This document shows positions 55,969-64,000 of a DNA stretch of 64,000 nt, piece after piece. The translations under genes and the position numbers were made by a program. Each line of letters starts with the position of its first letter. Positions within the stretch are counted from its first letter, which is position 1. The stretch lies in the NCBI GenBank assembly GCA_009760855.2, contig WPIO01000018.1, forward strand, positions 4,411,501-4,475,500, given 5' to 3'. Below the pieces are notes generated by a model. The model ran no database searches. It was not told the origin of the DNA and saw only the letters and a program-made list of their open reading frames with translations. This stretch comes from Cristatella mucedo (taxonomy: Eukaryota; Bryozoa; Phylactolaemata; Cristatellidae).

Positions 55969-56770
55969 TTAGCACCACATATCTCGATATCGATGATTAG
56001 GCCTACGCTCGCGGTCGCGGCGCTGCAAATAGTATAGGTTATCCTCATGCACAGTTGAAGAACGGCGGTCGTCGTCTTCTGGGTCGCCCTGCCGCTCGGC
56101 CAGAGGGCGAGAGTTCGGACGTGTCGCTCCACCTTCATGTATGCTGCAAGTAGAGGCACCGGTATGGTGGTCTGTCCGTGGAGGTGGCTCCGGCGGAACC
56201 GAATCGTCGCCGGGAGACTGCGGCGGAGCCGGGTCCACAGCTGGCGATGTCGTCATCCGATGACTCGGCAACAGTGGAAGTGGGCGCACATAAGCCGGTT
56301 TACAGCGGTTGATGTGGACGAATTCGAGGCCTCGGCGTCGGTTTATCGTCGCCTGCAACTGAAACATTGGCATTAGTTTTGCCCACTATGCCTAGCTTCG
56401 CATCCACCAGCTTCGGCGAACTGCTCTGCCTGACCTTAGCTCGGCGCTTCTGTTGTGGAGGGGCTAAAGCCTCCGAGTGACCGACCAGTGGTAGCTGGTG
56501 GTCACCCACTTGCACGGTTCCACGCCCATAGTCGTAGGTGACCGGCGGCAGGGAAGCTAGAAAGTCAGTTCCCAGCAGCAACGGCTGCAGAGACTCGGTG
56601 GTGACATAGAATTGGTGCTCGCGGGTGATACCTCCCACTTGCACGCTCGCTGTCACGGCCCCTATTATAGGCAGGGAAGAGCCCGTGATACTGGACGCCC
56701 GAACTGACTATCGACAAGGGAAGGCACAGCTGGCGGGCGAAAAAGGCTGTTATCAAGGAGATATTGGCAC
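55969..56770 (-). pseudogene. Aspartic protease fused to integrase tail, LTR copy 2
   Basis: ITAFFARQLCLPLSIVSSG, then a +1 frame change at the same place as in copy 1 into QVGGITREHQFYV and LLLGTDFLASLP. Then RRRGLEFVHINRCKPAYVRP (integrase-tail-like), a Pro-rich linker, and RERRPNHRYRDMWC-stop. Frame break and fusion are shared with copy 1; codons otherwise differ at scattered positions. Confidence 0.7.
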
Positions 56771-56985
56771 CTGTGTCCCAAAGTCCGGTAACAGCAGCAC
56801 ACCATTCACCATCACCGGCGCAAGTGTGTTCGGCGCATGGACACTGGTGCCCACCACTTCCTGCCTGATCGGCGCCGGCGGTGGTGGCTCCTGTTGCGGC
56901 AAGGCCAATCGAGCCTCCCGGAAGCCGTAGCCATGAAGGCCGAAACCACTCTCAGAGGCCTAGTAAGCCCTGGGATAGGTACGGC

Positions 56986-57735
56986 TACCCCTCGAACTAC
57001 TTTGAATTATTGGGGTGATCGAGTCTTTAGCGCGAATTCGCTGAAAGTTTGGAACTCACTTTCGGCAACGGTCGCTAGCTGCAATGACCTTGTATCTTCT
57101 AGTTTGTGTTCCTTTGCATGTGCATGATTTCTACAGCACGGGGTCCGATCGAACAGCTGGTAGATGTGGCTTTGGGACGGGCGGGTGCCGAGCTGTGGTC
57201 TGGCAGCTGCGGCATGCCGGAAGCGCCCTCCCGCTAACCCATGGGGGGATGAGCTGTGGCTGAGAGGGAGCCGACGGGCAGTTCGAACGCCGGCCTAGGG
57301 AAGAACGGCTGCGTTTGGGAGCCCTGTCGGCGTCTTCTTCGAGAATAACGTCTTCATGAGCCAGCAGCCGTGTTCTTCGTGCTGTCGCGTACGTGCAGTT
57401 GGGAGAGCATTAAACTTAACATCTTTCCTCAAGCCTCAGCTCAAGAAGCATCTGGTCCGGTCAGCGTTTCCTTTGCCCCAGTGAAATTTTCGGTTTTTTG
57501 TTCGCCCGTGCTTTTCGTGCATACCGGTGCATGATTCAGAGCATACGAATAGCCAGGGGCCTTACTATCCGGTGGTCATGAATGTATTCACTAGTACTTT
57601 AGCATGCTGGCTTAAGCAAGATACTTGTTTGCTTGTGCATGCTTGATACCATGTTAATCATTTAACCGTGGATACTGTCTCTCCTGCAGCAAGGTGTAAA
57701 GCGCCGGGATTTAGATGACGTTATCCTGTACTATC
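56986..57735 (+). mobile_element. LINE fragment of a third, related type, split by about 270 bp
   Basis: LNYWGDRVFSANSLKVWNSL (57,001-57,080) is an RT C-terminal block unlike A or B. At about 57,405-57,470 FLKPQLKKHLVRSAFPLP, read in another frame, would continue it after about 270 bases of unrelated GC-rich sequence. The 3' end has TGTAAAGCGCCGGGATTTAG without an ATT tail. Confidence 0.55.
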
Positions 57736-57829
57736 CGCGACAAGTACTAATGTAGTGTTATACGATTCGAAACGGACTCTGCCGACTTTTACTATGCAAC
57801 GACAAAGCTCTGCAAAACAAATATAGGAT

Positions 57830-58180
57830 AATAAGACATTTGTATAGCACCATCAGAGAACTAAATCTCTTTCTAGGCACTTAACACATGCTGTAAAGCA
57901 AGCATGTCAATATGGTTATGGTCATAACATGCACAGCATCTGCATACATAAGCACGAAAAGGACAATCGCATGTACCCAAAAAATGCTGTGAGGTACAGG
58001 TGCATTTTTAGCTTCTTTTGGAATATTGTCAATTCATGGGACATGACCCAGTTGGGAATGAGTTCCCGGCTGAGAGCATACGAACTATAAGTACCGCTTC
58101 CGTAGGGTTTTTGGTTGGCTCAAGACACAGCTAAACGACTTGAGTCAGATGGGCGGGTGGTACATTCCCTAGCCTGATTG
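57830..58180 (-). mobile_element. LINE family A, decayed
   Basis: Reversed hairpin (AGAGAACTAAATCTCTTTCT) and 3' UTR, then remnants of the coding block around GAATGAGTTCCCGGCTGAGAG. Confidence 0.65.
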
Positions 58181-58384
58181 TGAAGTATTTCTTTGACCAT
58201 AGCCTAACGAAGAGAAAAAGTAAATGTTTTGCTTAAACCGGCATCGTAGCACTCTGAGAATGGTTTCAACACAACTTGAGAATGGTTTCAACACATTCTC
58301 ATCAAAACTTGCATTTACTAAAAAGGCAAAAATGAAGTTCAGCTATGAACAGCTATTAGCAGCAATGACCAGCTATCTTTGCTG

Positions 58385-58475
58385 GCAGTAGACAAAAAGA
58401 ATTGACTGCTGGAGGAATCGAAACCAGAACGTAGGTCGTGAAGCGTGAACATCTTATCTTAGGCTAGGACCTAGC
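58385..58475 (-). mobile_element. SINE family A head, fragment
   Basis: GGAGGAATCGAAACCAG and CGTAGGTCGTGAAGCG on plus are the reversed B-box region of SINE A. Tail not seen. Confidence 0.45.
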
Positions 58476-58954
58476 AGCAATAAATATCTTAACAAATGCT
58501 AATGCCACCATACTCATTGTTGCTTTCCCATAAATAATGTTTGTTAGTTTGGCGAACATAAGGGTAAATTGGACTGTTGAATGCAAAGTATGCAAGCTTT
58601 TGCAATACATTGCAACTGGACAGCGATGTATTTTATAGCACATGTACATCAAGGTATAGGGACGATTGTCAATATCATTGTGAGTTTCAAATATCTGCGA
58701 CTATATTGAGATGCATCTTGCATCTCATAAACACTCCCACGTGATCCTAGCATCTAGATGTACGTCCTATCGTTCTTGCAAAGCTGATGAGAATACTGCT
58801 AGGCTTTGTGCAACGATGTACAGAACTGATGACGTTTATGAGTTGGTTTAAGCAAATGTGTACACGAGCTGCAGCTATTATTTATACCGAACACAGCCTC
58901 GATGAATTCAACCACTGGCAGTATGCATGTAAAACGGCACCTTATGGACTGCAA
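58476..58954. other. No gene supported
   Basis: AT-rich DNA with no frame or repeat of interest. Confidence 0.45.
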
Positions 58955-59110
58955 GAGCTGCAACACCTAGTGGTAAGGTGCTTGCACTTCACGACTTAGG
59001 TCAGAGGTTCGAGTCCTATAGCAGGCAGTCATTTATAGCCACTGAAAGTAGGTGTATAGCTACCCAAGGTTCTTCTGCCGCTATGCAAATGAGTCTACTG
59101 ATTCAGCTGA
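58955..59110 (+). mobile_element. SINE family A, diverged
   Basis: CCTAGTGGTAAGGTGCTTGC, AGGTTCGAGTCCTA (B box), AGCAGGCAGTCATTTATAGCC, CTTCTGCCGCTATGCAAATG, then CTGATTCAGCTGAAC, a weak form of the family tail. Confidence 0.7.
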
Positions 59111-59879
59111 ACTTTAGTTTTTACTTTACTATCAGGCACGAACAACAGAATGACTGACAGCTGAGTAGCCCTCAGACCTTTTTCCTTTGGGATTGTGGGC
59201 TCTTGAACGTAACGCACGAACCCCATAACTTTCCACTGAGCACGTGAATGGCATTCGTGTGGGAGTGTGCTGTTCAGTTCTGCGAATGAGCAATGCCGCA
59301 TGTTTCTAGCTCGTTGTGCAGGAGCATTAAGCATGTGACAAACGTCAAGAGAATTGCAAGATTTTGTATGTCGCAGTCGAGTTGGACCCCCGAGAGCCGA
59401 GATTCGAGGCTCAACTCTACATCGAGCAGCCTGGCAGCCTGGCATCGTGCACGTGGCAACGCTTGTTGCCAGTCTGTCCGTAAAGATTGCAACGACGTTA
59501 ACACCGAAATCATAACCGCTTTCAAAGCCTGCAAGTAGTGACAGATCTCTCTGCATGCCGAGTATTAGGCGCGAAAGATGTAAAGTACATGCAACCGGTG
59601 CCTTCTAATGCCTCTTCAATCCGAATGGCAGGAGCACGATCGCCTGATTTAGCTAAGTGAGTATTCTTTCCATTAAAGTTCGGCTTCAAATTGCCGGTCA
59701 TCATTACATTGCGAGAACTATACACGCCTTGCTTGCTAACTGCAACATCATCAAGCAGACTTAGGCAGCACGTTGTACTGTAGGCATCGCTGTTTTCTGG
59801 CAGCGTACTTTTAAAGCCTTCGGGAACCCACGATCTCATCGTGCTCTGGTACCAGTACTAGGCTTACCTGTCGCTTACG
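59111..59879. other. No gene supported
   Basis: Overlapping open frames on both strands at 59,095-59,839 (the longest 153 codons, minus) carry no recognisable family and no convincing splice sites. Confidence 0.35.
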
Positions 59880-60290
59880 TCAAAACTTGCACCTTACCAC
59901 CATTTCGAGCCAATCTGCAGTGGCTACCCACGTGGCATCGTGCTGCCCTCAAGATTGTCTCACTCATTGGTAGTTCCCCTTCTCATGCTCCGGCCAACCT
60001 ATCTGAATTCCTTCTACACAAGCCTGCCCTGGGACCGCAGCTACTCTCAATCTGATCGTTCGGTTGCTCCTCTGACGAACTTCGAATCCCTTGTGGGCCA
60101 TGCCTTTGGTTGCTATGCTTCCAAATCCCAGAGCTCCCAGCAACCGACTGACATGTCATCTTCTGATTTGGCAACAACCAAAACGCAGCTGAAATCCTAC
60201 CAATTCCTTGCAGCCTTTGCTCCGTTCGAGTTAAGCGTGCTTTGTGAGCATGCGAGTTCTGAAAGTGTACACGTAAAGTGTTGATGTCAC
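59880..60290 (+). mobile_element. LINE C-terminal fragment, decayed
   Basis: Plus-strand blocks SHAPANLSEF-like (about 59,980), NFESLVGHAFGCYASKSQS (about 60,080) and LATTKTQLKSYQF (about 60,175) follow the LINE A/B order (LAPAYLSDLL, LKSFGDRAFSSYA, LTTFKRNLKTHLF). Heavily mutated; no 3' tail. Confidence 0.6.
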
Positions 60291-60639
60291 CTACCACACA
60301 GCAACGTGCGGTGGCTGAAGCTTTTGGGCTTAGCCCGAACGGGCCAACCTCATGCACTGGCTATTTAGCCAGTCCTTTTGGACTGCCAATCAGCAGTGGG
60401 CCCGCCCCGTCCATAGCACCCAGTACCATAGACTTAGTCTATAGGCCAGCCGACGACGACGAATAGATACACAGCTCTCTGGAGCTACTGCTTGGCACTC
60501 TTTCTCATTAAAACTGACTACTTTAAAAATGTGTATGTCTTAGAGGTATTTCGCCCTAAGAACACAACATTAACAATAATTAGTTAGCATACTTCTTTTT
60601 CGAAATATTTGAATGGTCTGCAAAGAGATTTGGCTCTGC
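60291..60639. other. No gene supported
   Basis: It includes a short imperfect inverted repeat around TGGCTATTTAGCCAG (60,357-60,371) and an AT-rich right half. No frame of interest. Confidence 0.4.
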
Positions 60640-61080
60640 TATGTAATGTAATGTATCTCCATCGGTAACTCCACAAAGCCATAAAGACTATGTGGGTGTT
60701 ACGCAGGAGAGTTTTGTATAGTGCACTCACAGCTTAAACGGCTTTCAGTACGCATTCGGTAGCCAACAGACTTTGTCTCACGCAACAAAGAGAAAGTGGA
60801 CAGCATAGCAAAGTCAGGAGAGCAGTTGAGGTAGTGAGTAGCATGGAAGTAGTAGTTCGGGACCACTGAAAATGATGAGCCATAGTCGGCAGCAGGAGAG
60901 TAGTTGTCGTTGCGTAAGATCTGTGGAAGCGAGTTCCACAGCCTAGGACCTGCAGAGCTAAAGCTTCTGTCGCCAACGGTCTTTAAGCGGAGGAATCGAA
61001 CAGCTAATTTATTGTCCACATAGGACCTGAGGGCGCGAAGAGGCTGAAACTGGTGCAGCAGTTCAGCTAGGTATGAAGGA
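60640..61080 (-). mobile_element. LINE family B, good copy with open C-terminal frame
   Basis: Minus frame 61,085-60,699 (128 codons) with PSYLAELLHQFQPLRALRSY, DRSFSSAGPRLWNSLPQILR and the family 3' UTR to a TACATTACATTACA tail at 60,640. It abuts LINE A head to head at about 61,080. Confidence 0.88.
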
Positions 61081-61756
61081 GTCACTGCTTACTGGCCTAC
61101 CGGCATGTGTGATCAGGCGATTGCAGCTGGTGCAAAACTCCGAAGCTATGCTTGTCTGTCGTGAGTGGCGCAGTTGACACATTACACCACTTCTCGCCGA
61201 CCTGCACTGGCTACCAGTCAAGCAACGGATTGACTTCAAGGTTTTGTAGCTCACTTTTAGGTCCCTTCATTCTTTGGCTCCAGCCGATCTCTCAGATCTA
61301 CTCCCACACCAGGCCAAGCATCGTACCACCCGCTTTTCGGAATCCAACAGTCTACAAATACCTCGTACAAACCTCAAATCCTTTGGAGACCGTGCATTTA
61401 GTTCGTATGCTCCCAAAGCCTGGAACTCCCTCCCGACTTGCGTCACAACATCCTCTGACCTGACCACATTTAAAAAGAACTTACAAACACACCTATTTAG
61501 GACAGCATATAGTGGGTCCCTGTGATTCGTCCTTGATGTGCTTATGCATGCTGACACTGTATGATGCCACTAACCATATCTGCATGCTGACCCTGTGCAT
61601 GTCACCCCCAACCATGTTATTTATGTTGTTAATGAAGCATAATATTACTCACCATTCAATTGCATTTCCCTTTGCAGCAAATGTAAAGCGCCTAGAGAGA
61701 GATTGAGTTCTCTGAGGGTGCTTTATCAAGTGAATTATTATCATTATTAAGCGGCG
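61081..61756 (+). mobile_element. LINE family A, 5'-truncated, head to head with LINE B
   Basis: Starts at CACTGCTTACTGGCCTACCG (coding LLTGLPA). It continues with LQLVQNS, LHWLPVKQRIDFKV, a stop at about 61,248, ADLSDLLPHQAKHRTTRFSE and AWNSLPTCV. Complete 3' UTR, hairpin and ATTATTATC tail. Confidence 0.87.
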
Positions 61757-62769
61757 GCAGGCCTTAACTGTTGTAATTGGTATTTCTATTTTTATAAGAT
61801 TATCACCTGCTCCGAATTCAAGTGGCATATGCCCCAGAAAAGATAGGAAATGATGGACTCTACATTGTGCTGTAATGCTGCTCCATGATTAAAAAGCGTT
61901 GGGAAGGTGCCGATAGCTGATATCCAAGAGGCTGATTTAAACGGTGGATACACGGATCGTGACATGTGCCAAGACCACTCCAAAACCCATGAGAAGTGCA
62001 GCTGCAAGATTTTTCTGTAAAAAAAAATCCAAATCCGATCATCCCCACTGCAGCTAGTTGTGGTATTTAGGATTTGAGCTTGAAAAGAGTAGTCCAGCTT
62101 GACAGTATCCGACCGATTTTCGATCCCCAATCACCCTTCAGTCTACGCGATGGACACGAGGATATCCACCAAAACTTTCCTATTGTACCCATAAACATGC
62201 TTATTATCATCATTTCAGCTGCTATGTTCGTCTAGCGCTGCTATCCCTGTTACTGCCTAGCATAAAAACCTCGGGATACACCGAGCCTACTACTTGGTAT
62301 GTGCAGCCAAAGCCAGAGAAGCATCATAATAAACGCTTAATTTCTATCGAGCAAGCAGTGCTTCCACCCTAAGTCTAATATACCAGTATATTTACAGGTC
62401 CCACCAACTACATTTACTAGACGCCCGCGACTTCGCGAAGCCGGTAACTGGCGGCTACGTGCGTTTTCCGAAGCTAGCAACAGGTCCGCTAGGTGTGCTG
62501 CCTCTGGCCGAACCCATAGCGGATGCTGTGGTTATGTGTGTCCTATGCACACATTGGCAGTTGGTGTCTGAGCACTGGCGGACTGAGTGGGCGTGGCCTT
62601 ACTTGACAAATCTAATAGGGTTACATTGAGCTAACCGGCAGTGCACTCACGCTTCGTCCTCAAATCGCTGCTACTAAAATACCCAGCTTCGCAGCCCGAC
62701 CACAGCCTTACAGTGCCAGAACACGAGTTTCTGGGTCGATGGCGTCTATTACGAACCGACAACGGCAAA
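61757..62769. other. No gene supported
   Basis: AT-rich left part, GC-richer from 62,420. It lies between LINE A and the DIPP upstream region. No exon could be supported. Confidence 0.4.
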
Positions 62770-62845
62770 TGGAAAGTGCCTAGAAAGAGATTTTTGAGTC
62801 ATCTGAGGGCGACATATCCAATGTATTACTATTATTATTATTACG
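62770..62845 (+). mobile_element. LINE family A 3' tail
   Basis: AAAGTGCCTAGAAAGAGATT ... CATCTGAGGGCGACATATCC and an ATT repeat. It marks the edge of the repeat-free DIPP upstream region. Confidence 0.72.
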
Positions 62846-62869
62846 ATCCGTAGCGCCGGGAGCATTTTC

Positions 62870-63819
62870 TGACGTGGCGGCGGCAAGCGTCAGCTTCGAA
62901 GAGTACTTACTACTTAAAGCGTTGCGAGCAAAGTGGCAAATAACTCACGAATCTATACCAATCTCGTGCGAAGCCCTCGGAGCTAGACGAACGGGTCCGG
63001 TCACGCACCGAAACGACGACTCCTGTCGATTTCGCATCCCAGCCCCAAGACCGCCATGCGAAACCCAAAACTAAACGGCTCAGTAATCACCGCTCTCGCG
63101 GAAACCAATTCCCCGAATCCCATCCGATGAAGCACGAGCAAAGCGAGGAAGCGGCACTCGAACGCCCAAGAGGCAAGCATTAAAAGGGTGAAATGTTGAA
63201 AAAGCGCGAAAGAAAACAAGAAAAGGAGCGTAGCGCTCGAAGCGGCAGAAGCGGTGGAATTCCGAGCGAAGCCAACGGTCGCAAGTCTCGACCAGCGGGC
63301 GACGCGTCTTTGAAGTCGTCTTTCCGAGGGCAGACTTCCGGCCGCATTCGCGATCCATCCAGGTTCGATCTCGCCTTCGAGCGCTGAGCGAGCTCGAAGA
63401 CAGCTTGCTGTTGCTGCCGCGCCTAGCGTGTCACTCACTCGACCCAGGCGCCACGCCGGGCTCCCTCCGAGCGGGGTCTTATCGAAAGACAGAGCATGCC
63501 CGTCCCCTCCCCCCTGCGCAGCAGCAGAGCACGCAGTAGGCGTGAACGGTGGCCCCCAGCAACCGGAACAGATCGCCGCACACCGAGACATTGTGCGCTA
63601 CTCGAGAAGCCCTGACACAAAATGGCGGCGTCCGATTCTCTCGGTGCCGAGCTCCGCTTGCGGTGGTCTTGATTTCGCCGAGCCGCAGCGATAGTAGCAG
63701 CAGCTCTCGCGCTCTCTCTCGTTTCATACGAGCGACTTTCGATTAGCGCCTTCTAGGCTTGCCGTCGCTCACGGCCGCCGTTGCTTTTCTCCCGGAGCCG
63801 CAGTGTTCTCGGCCGAACG
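62870..63819 (+). promoter_or_regulatory. Presumed DIPP promoter and 5' UTR
   Basis: 950 bp of GC- and CpG-rich DNA, free of the repeats that fill the rest of the window, ending at the DIPP start codon. No TATA box is evident. Pyrimidine-rich CTCGCGCTCTCTCTCG (about 63,706-63,721) could be an initiator area. The long frames on both strands (such as 63,001-63,591 minus) look like composition effects. Confidence 0.45.
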
Positions 63820-63918
63820 ATGAAAGATAAAGGGCCTAACTCCGTGCGGACGTACGATTCGGATGGCTACAAGCTTCGCGCTGCGTGCATCTGCTTCAAG
63901 GACGCCTCAAAGCAAGAG
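63820..63918 (+). CDS. NUDT3: Diphosphoinositol polyphosphate phosphohydrolase (DIPP, NUDT3/4-like), exon 1
   Basis: DIPPs are cytosolic Nudix hydrolases that remove the beta-phosphate from inositol pyrophosphates (InsP7, InsP8) and also act on diadenosine polyphosphates and polyphosphate. The exon has 33 codons from ATG to a donor CAAGAG|GTAGGT at 63,918/63,919, phase 0. The peptide includes VRTYDSDGYKLRAACICF, the strongly conserved N-terminal strand of DIPP1/2 (R-T-Y-D-x-D-G-Y-K-x-R-A-A-C). In vertebrates the first exon also ends in an acidic stretch just before the Nudix fold's second strand. The Nudix box itself is expected in the next exons, outside the window. Which paralogue (NUDT3, 4, 10 or 11) it corresponds to cannot be decided, and invertebrates often have only one. 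Confidence 0.92.
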
Positions 63919-64000
63919 GTAGGTGTTCTCGCAGCTGTCGGTAGAGCCTGAATCTGGCAAGCGGCGGGTTTAAGGGCTGGATGGGGAGGGATGTCGAGAG
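63919..64000 (+). other. Start of DIPP intron 1
   Basis: GTAGGT donor followed by non-coding sequence to the end of the window. Confidence 0.8.

Larger units (their letters stand above)
54900..56985 (-). mobile_element. Ty3/gypsy-like LTR element, copy 2: protease, integrase tail, PPT, 3' LTR; no RT
   Basis: On minus, homology to copy 1 begins at 56,985 (GTACCTATCCCAGGG, equal to 32,188 onward of copy 1) and runs through the protease and integrase-tail segment. A polypurine tract and a full 3' LTR follow. The 5' LTR and gag are missing, cut at a LINE fragment at 56,986. As in copy 1, nothing encoding RT, RNase H or integrase core lies between protease and tail. Together the two copies define a complete 5'-to-3' structure for a short gag-protease element. 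Confidence 0.85.

Noticed and set aside
59095-59839. Overlapping frames of 80-153 codons on both strands
   Set aside because: No recognised motif and no consistent splice sites. Overlap on both strands suggests chance.
63001-63591. 196-codon minus frame antisense to the DIPP promoter
   Set aside because: GC-rich DNA has few stops. No family signature and no splice or start support.

Overview
This window looks like nuclear DNA of an invertebrate animal. The coding pieces are short exons with GT/AG borders and matching intron phases, separated by kilobases of repeats. The recognisable genes are animal-type, and the repeats are animal-type LINEs, tRNA-derived SINEs, a Ty3/gypsy-like LTR element and long microsatellites. 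Nothing is organised like a bacterial or viral genome. The phylum cannot be fixed from the sequence alone.

Three host genes are recognised. (1) A complete five-exon model of an inositol hexakisphosphate kinase (IP6K) lies on the minus strand at 20,017-27,249. Its five exons add up to 1,167 nt (388 residues plus stop), with phases that agree at every junction, and a 5.4-kb first intron full of mobile elements. (2) The first coding exon of a diphosphoinositol-polyphosphate phosphohydrolase (DIPP, NUDT3/4-like) lies on the plus strand at 63,820-63,918, and the gene continues beyond the window. (3) One internal exon at 7,484-7,601 (minus) resembles the N-terminal domain of SPATA1. A possible 3'-terminal exon of an unknown plus-strand gene ends at 408. 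IP6K makes the inositol pyrophosphate that DIPP breaks down, so opposing enzymes of one small pathway sit about 36 kb apart, with divergent transcription.

Most of the rest is repeats. LINE family A (CR1/L2-like reverse-transcriptase C-terminus, 3' hairpin, ATT-repeat tail) occurs at least fifteen times in both orientations. LINE family B (a related C-terminus with a CATTA tail) occurs about seven times. Two tRNA-derived SINE families are present. SINE B carries a tail almost the same as that of LINE A, so LINE A probably mobilised it.

Region by region: 1-5 kb has a possible gene end, LINE B and SINE A. 5.5-6.0 kb is a 520-bp CT tract. 7.5 kb has the SPATA1-like exon. 8.5-18 kb has scattered SINEs and LINEs. 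20-28.6 kb is IP6K with its presumed upstream region. 28.7-37.5 kb is a nest of LINE, SINE, an LTR element and a 2.7-kb satellite array of about 170-bp monomers. 38-53 kb holds LINE/SINE remnants, minisatellites and an R2/NeSL-like endonuclease remnant with three adjacent hairpins. 53.9-54.7 kb is an inverted-repeat region with an AT hairpin and telomere-like heptamers. 54.9-57 kb is a second LTR copy. 57-62.8 kb is LINE/SINE sequence, and 62.9-64 kb is the DIPP upstream region and exon 1.

The most unusual items are the two LTR-element copies, which share both a frame break in the protease and the loss of RT/RNase H/integrase core (apparently a defective lineage moved in trans), the satellite array, and the nested inverted-repeat region at 54 kb.
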